Of a stretch of DNA of 64,000 nucleotides, positions 17,041 through 26,580 are shown one piece after another. Each line of letters starts with the position of its first letter. Position 1 is the stretch's first letter. Source of the DNA: Desulfatitalea tepidiphila (GTDB lineage: Bacteria > Desulfobacterota > Desulfobacteria > Desulfobacterales > Desulfosarcinaceae); the NCBI RefSeq assembly GCF_001293685.1, contig NZ_BCAG01000003.1, positions 930,001 through 994,000 of the forward strand, read 5' to 3'. Below the pieces are notes generated by a model. That model ran no database searches. It saw nothing but the letters and a program-made list of their open reading frames with translations, and had not been told where the DNA came from. A program made the translations under genes and the position numbers.

Positions 17041-17730
17041 TCAGGGCGTTTGGTGACCGAAATAGCCGTCTGCCTGGATGGTAATCCGCATCAGTTCACT
17101 TTCGAGGCTGCGCGTACACTGCTGCAGTTGAGCCAACTTTGCATCGGCCGGCACCATGACAGGTTTGCCGTAGGCCAATAGACAAGGGCTGGCAGGGTAG
17201 GGCAGCATGAAACGATCCCAACTTTTGAACACCTTGCACCATTTGGCACTGTAGGTCACCGGTATAATCGGATAACCGCTCTTTTGAGCCAGGAAAACAA
17301 CCCCCGGCTGCACTTTGTAGCGCGGCCCCTGTGGGCCATCGGGAACGATCCCACCGACCTTGTCATGGTCACGCATCTCTCTGATAAGCCTGGCCATTGC
17401 CCGTGTACCGCCCTTGCCGGTCGACCCTCTTACCGTCGTGTGACCCTGGCGTTGAAGGATTTGGGCAATGATTTCGCCATCGGCAGAATTACTCACCAGT
17501 ATGGCCGCGTTCCAGCCCTGGTGCAGATAACTCACCAATAGGATGCGAGAGTGCCAGAAGGCAAAAATGTATTGCCTGGATTCCAATAGAGACGCGACCG
17601 CGTCTCGTCCTCTGACTTTAATCCTGGATCCAAGGAACAGCAGATCGACCAGCGACTTTCCCGCCCGTCCAATGATACGCCATTTGAGTCCTGGCCCCGT
17701 TTCGTTTTTACTAAAAAGCATCTCTGTCAT
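17041..17730 (-). CDS. Lysophospholipid acyltransferase family protein (DUF374)
   Basis: About 229 residues of the DUF374 family, distantly related to PlsC/LpxL acyltransferases and regularly found next to lipid A genes. Visible are FAFWHSRILLVSYLH (His of the acyltransferase type motif), a GSTGKGGTRAM loop, and VPDGPQGPRYKVQPGVVFLA, the family signature. Probably acts at the inner membrane on a lipid A or phospholipid acceptor; its substrate is unknown. The first codons overlap the end of lpxB by 20 nt (ATG at 17721 is an alternative), so the two are translationally coupled. It is the last gene of the lpx run. Confidence 0.88.
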   Translation of the reverse strand: MTEMLFSKNETGPGLKWRIIGRAGKSLVDLLFLGSRIKVRGRDAVASLLESRQYIFAFWHSRILLVSYLHQGWNAAILVSNSADGEIIAQILQRQGHTTVRGSTGKGGTRAMARLIREMRDHDKVGGIVPDGPQGPRYKVQPGVVFLAQKSGYPIIPVTYSAKWCKVFKSWDRFMLPYPASPCLLAYGKPVMVPADAKLAQLQQCTRSLESELMRITIQADGYFGHQTP

Positions 17731-18865
17731 CCATTAACGCTTTGGCAATTTGCGCTACCTGATGCGATGCTCCCGGTGCTCCCAGTTTTTGACGGACAGA
17801 GAGCAGCGCTTCGCACATTTGCATGTAACGATGGGGATCGGATAGAATTTCCAAGGCGGTTTCAGATATGATTTCCGGAGAGGCGTCTTTTTGAATCAGT
17901 TCGGGCATGATACGTTCTCCGGCAATTAAATTGACCAGTCCAATATGCGCCACATCTATCAGCGCCCGGCCCAGCCAATAACTAACGGGAGAAACCGTAT
18001 AGACAATGATCATGGGGATACCACAGATGGCGGTCTCAAGCGTTACGGTTCCCGAGGCGACAATGGCCAAATCGCAGCGTGGCAACAGATCACAGACGGC
18101 TTGGTTGGTGACTTCGACGGTGTTGACCGGATGTCGCGCCATGATATCGTCAATCATGAGAGGGTCGATAGAGGATGCACAGGAGACCAGCAGGCGTAGC
18201 GATGGAATATTTTTCTGTAAGCGCCTCGCAGACTCGAGCATGATCGGCAAAAGTGTGGCGACTTCCCGATCCCGCGATCCGGCAAGCAGGGCAACGACCG
18301 GAGAGGGACCTGGCGGTGCACAGTTCCGCACCGGCACGCGTCCGGTGGGTGAATCCATGAGCGGGTGCCCTACGAATGTCACCGGCACGTCATGCTGCTG
18401 ATAAAAGGACGCTTCAAAGGGTAGAATAACCGCCATATGGTCGACGCGCGCCTTGATTTTTTTGACCCGACCCGCACGCCAGGCCCAGATTTGAGGGCTG
18501 ATGTAATAGAGAACTGGAATTTCCAGTTTTTTGGCTACTGCGGCCAGATGCAAATTAAAGTCGGGGAAGTCGATCAGAATCAGCAGATTCGGTCTCAAAC
18601 CGGCCAGCAGCTTCTTCAATCGCGACATGGATTTGAGCACTTGCGGTGCTTTGGATAATGCCTCCGTGATACCGACGACCGCCACCTCGCGCGCATCGAT
18701 GAGTACCCTGGCGCCGGCATCGCGCATGCGCGGTCCACCCATGCCGCAAACGAAGACCGGGCCGCAATATGATTGCATCGCCTGGATCAGGTGGGCGCCG
18801 TGGGCATCCCCGGATGCTTCGCCGGCAACCATTACCACCGTTTTTGTTTGTTCTGGGCTGGGCAT
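17711..18865 (-). CDS. lpxB: Lipid-A-disaccharide synthase
   Basis: GT19 glycosyltransferase joining UDP-2,3-diacylglucosamine and lipid X into the lipid A disaccharide at the inner membrane. The 384-residue protein has the typical start VVMVAGEASGDAHGAHLIQA, the block LLILIDFPDFNLHLA, YYISPQIWAWRAGRVKKIK, FVGHPLMD, LLAGSRDREV and ASGTVTLETAICGIPMIIVY, all LpxB hallmarks. It lies 8 nt after the Gfo/Idh gene and overlaps the DUF374 acyltransferase. Length is normal. Confidence 0.97.
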   Translation of the reverse strand: MPSPEQTKTVVMVAGEASGDAHGAHLIQAMQSYCGPVFVCGMGGPRMRDAGARVLIDAREVAVVGITEALSKAPQVLKSMSRLKKLLAGLRPNLLILIDFPDFNLHLAAVAKKLEIPVLYYISPQIWAWRAGRVKKIKARVDHMAVILPFEASFYQQHDVPVTFVGHPLMDSPTGRVPVRNCAPPGPSPVVALLAGSRDREVATLLPIMLESARRLQKNIPSLRLLVSCASSIDPLMIDDIMARHPVNTVEVTNQAVCDLLPRCDLAIVASGTVTLETAICGIPMIIVYTVSPVSYWLGRALIDVAHIGLVNLIAGERIMPELIQKDASPEIISETALEILSDPHRYMQMCEALLSVRQKLGAPGASHQVAQIAKALMDDRDAF

Positions 18866-18873
18866 TTGAAAGA

Positions 18874-19866
18874 TTACTTTACAAGCTGATCACGGGTGCG
18901 ATGAATCTGATCCATAATGCTCAGAGCGATCTTCAGCGCGTCGCGACCCATTTGGCCGGTCACTTCCGGCGTCTGTCGATGGATTACCGACTTCACAAAC
19001 GATTTCAGTTCATCTTCCAATGCATCGGCCTGGGTAAAACAACGTTGATCGATGGTCATTCCGGGAATGATGCTGTCACTTTTGCGACCATCCGGGTGAA
19101 TGATGGTGATTTCGCGTTTCGAAAAATCGACGGAGACATAGGCATTTTTCTGAAACATCCTGATTTTACGCTCATTTTTCATTGAAATGCGACTGGCTGT
19201 CACGTTCGCCACGCAACCGTTTTCAAACTCCAGGCGTGCATTGGCAATGTCTGCATTGTCTGAGATCACCGGGACACCGGCCGCATAGATGTTCTTAATC
19301 TTGGAAGGAACGAAATTAAGGATGATGTCTATATCGTGGATCATCAAATCCAGCACCACGCTGACATCCAACCCACGTTCTTTGAAGATGCTCAACCGGT
19401 GCGACTCGATAAAACGGGGGCTGTCGACGACGCCCCGCAGTGCCATCACTGCCGGGTTGTAACGCTCAAGATGACCCACCTGAATGATGCATCCCTTCTG
19501 TTCGGCTATTTGAATCAACTCTTCCGCTTGGTCCAGAGTGGTGGTCATCGGCTTTTCGATGAGCACATCCACATGATGATTCAAAAAATCCCGGCTGATC
19601 TGGTAGTGATATTCCGTTGGCACGGCGATGCTGACCGCATCCAGGCGGTCGATCAAGTCTTTATGGTCGTAAAATGCCTGGGTATCAAATTTGCGGGCGA
19701 TTTCATCAGCTTGTTCGCGCCGTTGATCTACGACCCCCACCAATTCCACATCCGGCATACGGGCATATTTTTCGGCATGGAATTTCCCCAAGTATCCGAC
19801 GCCCACCACACCCACGCGAAGCTTTGCACCATCGAGGGGCCGCTTTCCCGATAAATCAGTCGTCAT
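18874..19866 (-). CDS. Gfo/Idh/MocA family oxidoreductase in the lipid A operon
   Basis: NAD(P)-dependent sugar dehydrogenase family. Rossmann motif VGVVGVGYLGKFHAEKYA, the catalytic-type EKP motif in VLIEKPMTTTLDQAEELI, and a C-terminal domain with DLMIHDIDIILNFV. Sits between lpxI and lpxB, which ties it to lipid A or a sugar precursor. Relatives include GnnA, which oxidises UDP-GlcNAc on the way to 2,3-diamino lipid A, but the aminotransferase partner GnnB is not present in the window, so this is only one option. Start ATG at 19866 is preferred (GGAAG 5 nt upstream) over 19878. Confidence 0.9.
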   Translation of the reverse strand: MTTDLSGKRPLDGAKLRVGVVGVGYLGKFHAEKYARMPDVELVGVVDQRREQADEIARKFDTQAFYDHKDLIDRLDAVSIAVPTEYHYQISRDFLNHHVDVLIEKPMTTTLDQAEELIQIAEQKGCIIQVGHLERYNPAVMALRGVVDSPRFIESHRLSIFKERGLDVSVVLDLMIHDIDIILNFVPSKIKNIYAAGVPVISDNADIANARLEFENGCVANVTASRISMKNERKIRMFQKNAYVSVDFSKREITIIHPDGRKSDSIIPGMTIDQRCFTQADALEDELKSFVKSVIHRQTPEVTGQMGRDALKIALSIMDQIHRTRDQLVK

Positions 19867-19917
19867 AGGCACTTCCATTCATGCAGATATAAACGGGTCA
19901 TGTTGTCATCAAGACAA

Positions 19918-20766
19918 TCAACTACCATTCTCATGGGCATGACCATTTCTAATGTCATCATCGTTGAGGGCGATGATGGTCATGCCATATCGATCTGCTG
20001 TTCGAATCATCGTCTCCCGGTCGAAGACCACGGCTTTTCCGGATTCGATCGCCAGAGTCCTGATCTTCGCCTGCTGCATGGTCTCGATGGTATTCAAGCC
20101 TACCGCCGGGATGTCGAAGCGGGTGTCCTGGTTAGGCTTACAGACTTTTACGACGACCGCCTGGCCCTTGGATAGTGCACCACCGCGGGCGATGGCCGCG
20201 TCCGTACCTTCGATCGCTTCCACTGCCAGAACGGTGCCGCCGCCAGTCACCACGCACTGTCCGATATCCAGGCGTCCGATCTCTTTGGCAATTTCCCACC
20301 CCAGACGAATGTCCTCGGTTTCCGTGCGCGACGGCTTTCGTCGTGTCCAATTACCTGCCGGTGCCAATAGTTCGGGCAGTAAAAAGGTCGAAGCCTGAAT
20401 TTGAACGCCTTCACTGGCCAACAGTTCAGCAAAGGCCCTCAAGATGGCATCATCGTGGGTGTGCCGCATGGTGGCAAGCAGGGCCACCGCCTTGATGTCC
20501 GGCCTCACATTGGTGAACATCTTGGTTTTGGTAACCCCACCGAGCATCACAGCGTCTTTAATGTCATTGCTTCGGAAAAATTTGATGATTTTTTTGATCT
20601 GGCCCAGATAGAGCCACTCCAAGGCAACGACATGCTCGACCAGGGTCGGATCGGTTTCGCCCTGATACGCCACGGCATACACCTCCAACCCCTTCTGGCG
20701 TGCCGTTTGGGCAAAGAGCAGGGGGAACTGACCGTTCCCGGCGATCAGGCCTATTTTTTTGGGCAT
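19918..20766 (-). CDS. lpxI: UDP-2,3-diacylglucosamine pyrophosphatase, LpxI type
   Basis: Hydrolyses UDP-2,3-diacylglucosamine to lipid X, replacing LpxH in many non-enteric bacteria. The 282-residue protein begins KKIGLIAGNGQFPLLFAQTA and contains the DUF1009 blocks VMLGGVTKTKMF, CVVTGGGTVLAVEAIEGTDA and DIPAVGLNTIETM. It lies between lpxA and the Gfo/Idh gene; no lpxH-type gene is seen in the window. The gene order lpxD-fabZ-lpxA-lpxI-gfo-lpxB supports the role. Confidence 0.96.
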   Translation of the reverse strand: MPKKIGLIAGNGQFPLLFAQTARQKGLEVYAVAYQGETDPTLVEHVVALEWLYLGQIKKIIKFFRSNDIKDAVMLGGVTKTKMFTNVRPDIKAVALLATMRHTHDDAILRAFAELLASEGVQIQASTFLLPELLAPAGNWTRRKPSRTETEDIRLGWEIAKEIGRLDIGQCVVTGGGTVLAVEAIEGTDAAIARGGALSKGQAVVVKVCKPNQDTRFDIPAVGLNTIETMQQAKIRTLAIESGKAVVFDRETMIRTADRYGMTIIALNDDDIRNGHAHENGS

Positions 20767-20788
20767 ATGTGTGTCTCGATCAGGGTAT

Positions 20789-21559
20789 CTACCGAGTGAT
20801 GCCGCGCTCCGACGCCTTGATGAACGCGATGAGTGTTTTTATCTCAGGCACCGGTTCCACTTCTGCCTCCACCCGCTCGATGGCTTCGTTCAATGTCAGG
20901 CCGAAACGAAAGATCAGCCGGTAGGCCTTTTTAAGTTGAGCCACCGCCGACGGAGAAAAGCCGTGGCGTTGCAGTCCGACCTTGTTCAACCCATGGAGGG
21001 TGGCCCGGTCGCCGGAAGCGATCACGTAGGGCGGGATATCCTTCACCACTGCGGATTTGCCGCCGATATAGGCATGTTCGCCCACGCGAACGAACTGATG
21101 GATGGCCACCAATCCTCCCAGGATCGCATGGTCGCCTACGGCAATGTGGCCGGCAAGAGTGGCATTGTTGGACATGATGACATTGTTGCCCACCTTGCAG
21201 TCGTGGGCAATATGGGCATAATTCATGATCAGGCAATTGTTGCCCACCAGGGTCAGGCCGCCGCCTTCGGCCGTTCCTCGATGAATGGTGACAAACTCGC
21301 GAATCATGCAGTTATCACCAATCTTGACCCACGTCTCTTCGTTCTTGAATTTGACCGCCTGTGGCTGGGCTCCAAGGGCGGCAAATTGAAATATTTTGCA
21401 GTTGGCACCTATTTCCACGTAGGGGTCGATGACCACGTGGGACATGATCTGGGTGCCGGGCCCGATGCTGACATTTTCTCCGATGATGGCATAGGGCCCC
21501 ACAGACACACCATCACCGATATGGGCTTTGTCGCTGACAATTGCAGTTGGATGAATCAT
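20789..21559 (-). CDS. lpxA: UDP-N-acetylglucosamine O-acyltransferase
   Basis: First committed enzyme of lipid A synthesis, adding a 3-hydroxyacyl chain from ACP to UDP-GlcNAc. The 256-residue protein starts IHPTAIVSDKAHIGDGVSVG and is a left-handed beta helix built of hexapeptide repeats (residues about 1-185), with the catalytic-His region MNYAHIAHDCKVGNNVIM, followed by a C-terminal helical domain. If the acceptor is a 3-amino sugar (see the Gfo/Idh gene), the acyl link would be an amide; the sequence alone does not say. It starts 3 nt after fabZ, in the classical fabZ-lpxA order. Confidence 0.97.
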   Translation of the reverse strand: MIHPTAIVSDKAHIGDGVSVGPYAIIGENVSIGPGTQIMSHVVIDPYVEIGANCKIFQFAALGAQPQAVKFKNEETWVKIGDNCMIREFVTIHRGTAEGGGLTLVGNNCLIMNYAHIAHDCKVGNNVIMSNNATLAGHIAVGDHAILGGLVAIHQFVRVGEHAYIGGKSAVVKDIPPYVIASGDRATLHGLNKVGLQRHGFSPSAVAQLKKAYRLIFRFGLTLNEAIERVEAEVEPVPEIKTLIAFIKASERGITR

Positions 21560-21562
21560 GGT

Positions 21563-22003
21563 TTATTCCTCGAATGTTGCCATTAGCTCGGCTTCGGCCG
21601 CAACTTGATCGTCGACCTTGGCGATACCTGCCAATTTGATGACCTTGGCCCGCAGTTTGATGATTTCCACTTCAAGAATGAGTTGATCACCGGGAACGAC
21701 CGGTTTTCTGAATTTAACTTTATCCAGCCCCATGAAATACATCAGTGTTCTTTCAGACCTTTTTTCCCGGTTGGCCATGAATAGTACGCCACCGGCTTGG
21801 GCCAAGGCCTCGACAATGAGAACGCCCGGCATGATGGGCGTTTCGGGAAAATGGCCTTGAAAGAACGGTTCGTTGAAGGTCACATTTTTCAGCGCCTTGA
21901 TTTTCTGTCCGGGAATGCATTCCAAAACGCGGTCAACCAAAAGAAAAGGGTATCGATGGGGCAGGAAGCTCAGTATTTTTCTGATATCTATCGATGTATC
22001 CAT
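21563..22003 (-). CDS. fabZ: 3-hydroxyacyl-ACP dehydratase FabZ
   Basis: Hot-dog fold dehydratase of fatty acid synthesis; it competes with LpxA and LpxD for 3-hydroxyacyl-ACP, which explains its place between them. The 146-residue protein shows the active-site block LPHRYPFLLVDRVLE (catalytic His) and FFQGHFPETPIMPGVLIVEA (catalytic Glu region). It ends 3 nt before lpxA and follows lpxD by about 60 nt. Confidence 0.97.
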   Translation of the reverse strand: MDTSIDIRKILSFLPHRYPFLLVDRVLECIPGQKIKALKNVTFNEPFFQGHFPETPIMPGVLIVEALAQAGGVLFMANREKRSERTLMYFMGLDKVKFRKPVVPGDQLILEVEIIKLRAKVIKLAGIAKVDDQVAAEAELMATFEE

Positions 22004-22062
22004 TTTTCGATTCCTTTGATAGTTTCGGCGCCAGCCCCTCTGGTACGGCGCCGAAAAAAGTC

Positions 22063-23103
22063 CTATTCAGTAATGGACGCCTCTTTTTCCAATCTTGCGA
22101 TCCGTTTTTCCATCTGTTTCATTTGCTTATACAGGTCCGGCAAATTGGGTATGACGTGCTGCACTCGCAACCATGTACGGTGGGGGATTGCATTGATGCC
22201 ACCGGAGACGACTTGATGGTCGCCTATGTTATGGCCGACGCCTGTTTGAGGCCCGACGATCGCGCCGTTTCCAATGGAGATATGGTCTGCAATGCCCGCT
22301 TGCCCCGCCAGAATGGCGTGATGCCCAATGGTGGTGCTGCCGGAAATTCCCACTTGCGCCACGAGAATGGCGTGTTCGCCCACGACCACGTTGTGGGCAA
22401 TGTGGACCTGATTGTCCGTTTTGACCCCTTGCTGTATCCAGGTTTTGCCGAAAGTGGCCCGGTCGATGGTATTGGCGGCACCAATTTCGACATCGTCGTC
22501 GATTTGCACGATGCCGGTTTGGGGCATTTTTAAATGCCTGCCGGCCTCTTGAACAAAGCCGAATCCATCGCTGCCGATCACACTGCCGGCATGAACGATC
22601 ACACGACGGCCAACACGGCAACGTTCCAGGATCGACACATGTGGATAGATGATGCTTTCTGGACCGATGGAGACATTGTCGCCGATGAACACCAGCGGGT
22701 GGAGGATGACCCCGTCGCCGAGCACGACATTTAGTCCGACAACGGTTCCTGCCCCTATGCAGACGTCTTCGCCGAGCTGGCAATTGTCGCCGATCACAGC
22801 CGACGGGTGAATGCCCGGATCCGGCTTCGGCATGGGATGAAATTGGGCCAGCACCTTTACAAAGGCGAGCTTTGGATTGTCCACTTGAATCATGGAGACG
22901 CCCGCCTCGGTCACATGCGATGGTACGATCACCGCCGACGCTTTGGTTTGATCCAATTTTTTAAGGCTGGCGCCCTTTTCGGCGAAAGTGATATCTCCCG
23001 CTTGTGCTTGGTCGATGGGGCCTGCACCCGATATCACACAGTCAGGGTCACCCAAAAGGTGGCCGTCTACCAGCTGTGCAATTTCATTCAGGGTCATTTG
23101 CAT
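22063..23103 (-). CDS. lpxD: UDP-3-O-acylglucosamine N-acyltransferase
   Basis: Third enzyme of lipid A synthesis, adding the N-linked acyl chain. Residues about 1-100 form the uridine-binding N-domain (MTLNEIAQLVDGHLLGD), residues about 100-305 a left-handed beta helix with hexapeptide repeats and the motif ANTIDRATFGKTWI and VHIAHNVVVGEHAI (catalytic His), then a C-terminal helix (about 320-346) that forms the trimer coil. 346 residues is the normal length. It follows the Skp gene by 6 nt in the conserved bamA-skp-lpxD-fabZ-lpxA order. Confidence 0.97.
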   Translation of the reverse strand: MQMTLNEIAQLVDGHLLGDPDCVISGAGPIDQAQAGDITFAEKGASLKKLDQTKASAVIVPSHVTEAGVSMIQVDNPKLAFVKVLAQFHPMPKPDPGIHPSAVIGDNCQLGEDVCIGAGTVVGLNVVLGDGVILHPLVFIGDNVSIGPESIIYPHVSILERCRVGRRVIVHAGSVIGSDGFGFVQEAGRHLKMPQTGIVQIDDDVEIGAANTIDRATFGKTWIQQGVKTDNQVHIAHNVVVGEHAILVAQVGISGSTTIGHHAILAGQAGIADHISIGNGAIVGPQTGVGHNIGDHQVVSGGINAIPHRTWLRVQHVIPNLPDLYKQMKQMEKRIARLEKEASITE

Positions 23104-23109
23104 CGCACA

Positions 23110-23673
23110 CTATCCTTTGGGGCCTTGATTCTGCTTGCCCCGTTTGGCGTATTGTTCATTATACAGCTTGATGATGGTGTCGGTGATGTCCAGATTGCCC
23201 GGTGCGTAGACCACGCTGATATCCTCAAGAATCAAAAGATAGCCCTCCTTCTTGCCATAGGATTGGATCAGCTGGAGAACTTCCTGACGCACTTCGTTGA
23301 CCAACCGGACCTGCATCTCTTGAATTTTTCTGTCATATTTTATCTTCAGAGCTTTGACATCGGCAATCTTCCGATCCAGTTCCCACTTGAGTTCCTCGCG
23401 TGCCTCTTTACTCATGATGCCCGAGTCTTTTTCGAGCCTTCCCTCCATAGTCTTGATTTCTTCACCCTTTTGCTTGAGATCCTGCTCCATGCGCTGCCCC
23501 TCGGTATTGACGAGGTCTTTTACCGCCTTGCCACCCGTGGAGTTTTCGAAAATGGTTTGAAAGTTGATCGTTCCTATTTTAGCCACATCCGCACAGAATC
23601 CGGTCGTTACGACCGCAGTCAAAAGAAACGCAAACATCGTCAGGGTTGCACCCACTGTCTTTCGAATTCGCAT
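23110..23673 (-). CDS. skp: OmpH/Skp family periplasmic chaperone
   Basis: Periplasmic holdase for unfolded outer-membrane proteins on the way to BamA. The 188-residue product has a signal peptide (MRIRKTVGATLTMF through TTGFCA) and a long, charged helical hairpin rich in Lys/Glu (about 45-140), the tentacle of Skp, with VAKIGTINFQTIFENS as the typical first strand. The frame is open to 23766, but ATG 23673 has an excellent GGAGGTG ribosome site and starts the signal peptide. Placed between bamA and lpxD as in many Gram-negatives. Confidence 0.95.
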   Translation of the reverse strand: MRIRKTVGATLTMFAFLLTAVVTTGFCADVAKIGTINFQTIFENSTGGKAVKDLVNTEGQRMEQDLKQKGEEIKTMEGRLEKDSGIMSKEAREELKWELDRKIADVKALKIKYDRKIQEMQVRLVNEVRQEVLQLIQSYGKKEGYLLILEDISVVYAPGNLDITDTIIKLYNEQYAKRGKQNQGPKG

Positions 23674-23843
23674 GACACCTCCATGGTATGGATGATGACG
23701 AATCATCCGTTTTGTGGACGGGCACTCATTAGAATGATGATTAACGAGTGATTCGGCCGATCTCACGGTTCGTTATTAACGCAAATTATCGCCCATGGCA
23801 AACGATGGCTGCGACGGGCAATATCTTACGGCATGCGCCGCGT

Positions 23844-26534
23844 TTAGAAGGACCCTCCCAATGTAAACTCCCAATTGCCACCGGATTCCCCCTCCTCGCG
23901 GTCGAGAATCCATCCATATTCCAGCCGAATGGGGGCAAACGGGGAGTTCCAGCGGATACCCACGCCAGCGCTCTGGCGCAGATCCCCCAAGTCTATCCGG
24001 TCGTCATAAACATTCCCGGTATCGTAAAAGACCACACCGTTGACCCCGGCTTCGGAAACGATAGGAAAGATGATTTCGAAGTTGAACATGGCCATCTTTT
24101 CTCCGCCGATTTCCACCTCCCGGCCGTCGCTGTTAATCTCGGTCAGGTGGACACCCCGGTATCCGAAACCGCGCATGGAATTGATGCCGCCGAGATAAAA
24201 CTTTTCATAGTCCGGGAGCAGCTTGTCGTCGCTGTTCTCGTGCACGACACCGACCTTGGCATTGGCAAAACCGATGATCGGTTTCCAAATCGGGAAGTAC
24301 CACGAGGTTTGGCCCACATATTTCGTAAAACCGATGTCGCCGCCCAATCCGGCATATTCCACGGAGACCAGGTGTCTTGAACCTTCGGTGGTATTGAATG
24401 CCCGATCGCGAGAATCATAGACCAGGCTGACGTCCGCGCTGCTGGTCAGGTTGGTGCCCTCCAGCTCCTTGATGTTGTCGGAAACCTCCGATCGGTATGC
24501 ATCCTCTATGCTGATGTCGCTGATGTCCAGGTTGTATCCCCAGTACACATTGGTGTAATCGGCCACCGTGTAGCCGAAGGTCACGCCGCCGCCTTTGCTG
24601 TCCCGGTCATATTCATCGTAGTCCTTGTCCTGATTGTAAGCGCGGACAGTTCCCTTCAAAAGCGTATCCATGATGTAAGGTTCAGAAAAGCTCGCCACAA
24701 AGTTGGTGGTGCGGGACCCGATCTGCCCGGAAAAACTCATGGCCTGGCCGCGGCCGAGGAAATTGCGTTTGCTGATCGAACCGGTCAAAAAGACGTTCTC
24801 CTCGGAGCTGTACCCGGCTCCGAAACTGAAGGTGCCGGTGGGCTTTTCGGTGACATCGATTTTCAGGACCATCTTGTCCTCGGAGCTGCCCTTGATCGTA
24901 TCGACCTTGATATCTTCGAAATAGTCGAGACGGTAAAGGTTCCGTATGCTTCGCTTGAGCGCCTTGCCGCTGAACAGACCCTGTTCGTGGACGTGCAGTT
25001 CACGTCGAATCACCTTGTCCCGGGTGATGGTGTTGCCGTTGATCAGAATCTTTTCGAAGTAGACCTGGGCGCCCATTTTAATATGAAAGACGATATCGGC
25101 CGTCAGGGTTTCCTGGTTTTGATCGATAGATGGTGAGACATCGGCATAGGCATATCCGTAATCTGAGTAGAAATCGGTGAGCGCCAGAACATCGCTGCGA
25201 ACTTTGTCCCGATTGAGGAAAGCTTCCGAAACGATGCCAAGCTGCTGCAACAACTCTTCTTTAGGCACGATGAGATCGCCCGCAATATCCACCTGGCCGA
25301 CTTTATAGCGCGATCCTTCTTCGATTTTTAGGGTGACTTGGATGCCTTCTTCCCCGATCTCCACCACCGGCTCCCCGACGCGGGCATTGATGTATCCGTT
25401 GTTGCTGTAAAAAGCATTTAGCCGGGCCACATCCTGGTCCAGCTTGACGCGGTCGAGGTCGCCGGATGAGGTGAGCCAGTAGAAAAACCCCTTTTCAGAG
25501 AGGTCCATCTCTTTTTTGAGCCTTTTTGCCGTGAAGGCCTTGTTTCCCTCGAACACAATAGAAGTGACATACAGCTTGGGGCCTTCGTCGATGATGAATT
25601 CAAGGTCGGCCTGGTTGTTGTCCAGGGGGTTGAGCTCATAATCGACTCGAACTTTATGATAATTTTTTTCTTTGTAAAGCGTTTCGATCTGGTCGATGTT
25701 GCTGCGGATTTTGAAGATGTTGAGTATCGCGCCGGTGCTGATGGTCAAATTATCGCGGATATCCTCTTCCTCGATGAAGGAGTTGCCCTTGATGTTGATG
25801 CGACGGATGGTGGGTTTTTCTTTCACATGAAAAACGATGCGGCGGCGGTCTCCATCCGGCTCGGCTTCGACCCGCACATCATCGAAATATCCCATGGCGT
25901 AAATGGCGCGCAAATCTTCCGAAAGCGCTTGCGGTTTGAATACACTATTGGGTCGGGTTTGCAGAACGCGCATGATGGCATCGGCCTCGATGCGTTGCTG
26001 CCCCATGACCTTGACTTCGCTGACCAGTTGACGTTCAAACAATTCCATCCCGATCTGGTTGGCGAGATCGTTGGTAATGGTGATGAGGTTTTCGAGGTTC
26101 CGACCTTGGGTGAAAAAACGCTTGGGTGTGCTATCCGCTTTAGTGGCCAGTAATTGGGCGTCGATGCTGAAATCGTTTCCGATAAGGGTAAAGCTGCCCC
26201 AGATGACCTGATCTGCATCCTGGCCGATGGCAAACTGCCGAACCTGGGCTTGCCCGGCACGAGCGGCCGCTGCGGCCGTTTCCATATCGGAATCTTGCGG
26301 CGTAACGGTGATGGCCCCTTCTTTTTCGAGCTGTCGCGCCAGCACGGATGAAATCTGGCTGCTTAAATAGCCGACGTCTCGATCTGCGTTGATATTTAGG
26401 GGCATAACCATGACTTTTGGTGTTTTCGATATGCCGTTGGCCGCCATGATAACATCGAGGGGAAAAATCAAGAGAAATGTCAGGAAGGTGACCCAGATGG
26501 TTTTCATGGGAGGAATCAGTCGGTTCAATGGCAT
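23844..26534 (-). CDS. bamA: Outer membrane protein assembly factor BamA
   Basis: Omp85 protein that folds beta-barrels into the outer membrane. After a signal peptide (MKTIWVTFLTFLLIFP, about residues 10-33) comes an extra N-terminal domain of about 130 residues (MVMPLNINADRDVGYLSSQI onward), then five POTRA domains (about 170-560) and a C-terminal 16-strand barrel with the conserved MRGFGYRGV turn and a terminal aromatic residue (ends LGGSF). At 896 residues it is longer than the E. coli protein because of the N-terminal domain, which is common in deltaproteobacteria. ATG 26534 is chosen; ATG 26507 and upstream codons are alternatives. Between lolD and skp. Confidence 0.95.
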   Translation of the reverse strand: MPLNRLIPPMKTIWVTFLTFLLIFPLDVIMAANGISKTPKVMVMPLNINADRDVGYLSSQISSVLARQLEKEGAITVTPQDSDMETAAAAARAGQAQVRQFAIGQDADQVIWGSFTLIGNDFSIDAQLLATKADSTPKRFFTQGRNLENLITITNDLANQIGMELFERQLVSEVKVMGQQRIEADAIMRVLQTRPNSVFKPQALSEDLRAIYAMGYFDDVRVEAEPDGDRRRIVFHVKEKPTIRRINIKGNSFIEEEDIRDNLTISTGAILNIFKIRSNIDQIETLYKEKNYHKVRVDYELNPLDNNQADLEFIIDEGPKLYVTSIVFEGNKAFTAKRLKKEMDLSEKGFFYWLTSSGDLDRVKLDQDVARLNAFYSNNGYINARVGEPVVEIGEEGIQVTLKIEEGSRYKVGQVDIAGDLIVPKEELLQQLGIVSEAFLNRDKVRSDVLALTDFYSDYGYAYADVSPSIDQNQETLTADIVFHIKMGAQVYFEKILINGNTITRDKVIRRELHVHEQGLFSGKALKRSIRNLYRLDYFEDIKVDTIKGSSEDKMVLKIDVTEKPTGTFSFGAGYSSEENVFLTGSISKRNFLGRGQAMSFSGQIGSRTTNFVASFSEPYIMDTLLKGTVRAYNQDKDYDEYDRDSKGGGVTFGYTVADYTNVYWGYNLDISDISIEDAYRSEVSDNIKELEGTNLTSSADVSLVYDSRDRAFNTTEGSRHLVSVEYAGLGGDIGFTKYVGQTSWYFPIWKPIIGFANAKVGVVHENSDDKLLPDYEKFYLGGINSMRGFGYRGVHLTEINSDGREVEIGGEKMAMFNFEIIFPIVSEAGVNGVVFYDTGNVYDDRIDLGDLRQSAGVGIRWNSPFAPIRLEYGWILDREEGESGGNWEFTLGGSF

Positions 26535-26580
26535 CGTCGTTTCGCCTGTATCTTCTGGCACTCTTCGCAACGCATGAATA

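Noticed and set aside
20759-21586. 275-codon plus-strand frame opposite lpxA
   Set aside because: Antisense shadow of the hexapeptide-repeat gene, whose regular codons keep the opposite frame open.
22807-23751. 314-codon plus-strand frame opposite lpxD and skp
   Set aside because: It spans parts of two certain minus-strand genes and has no features of its own.
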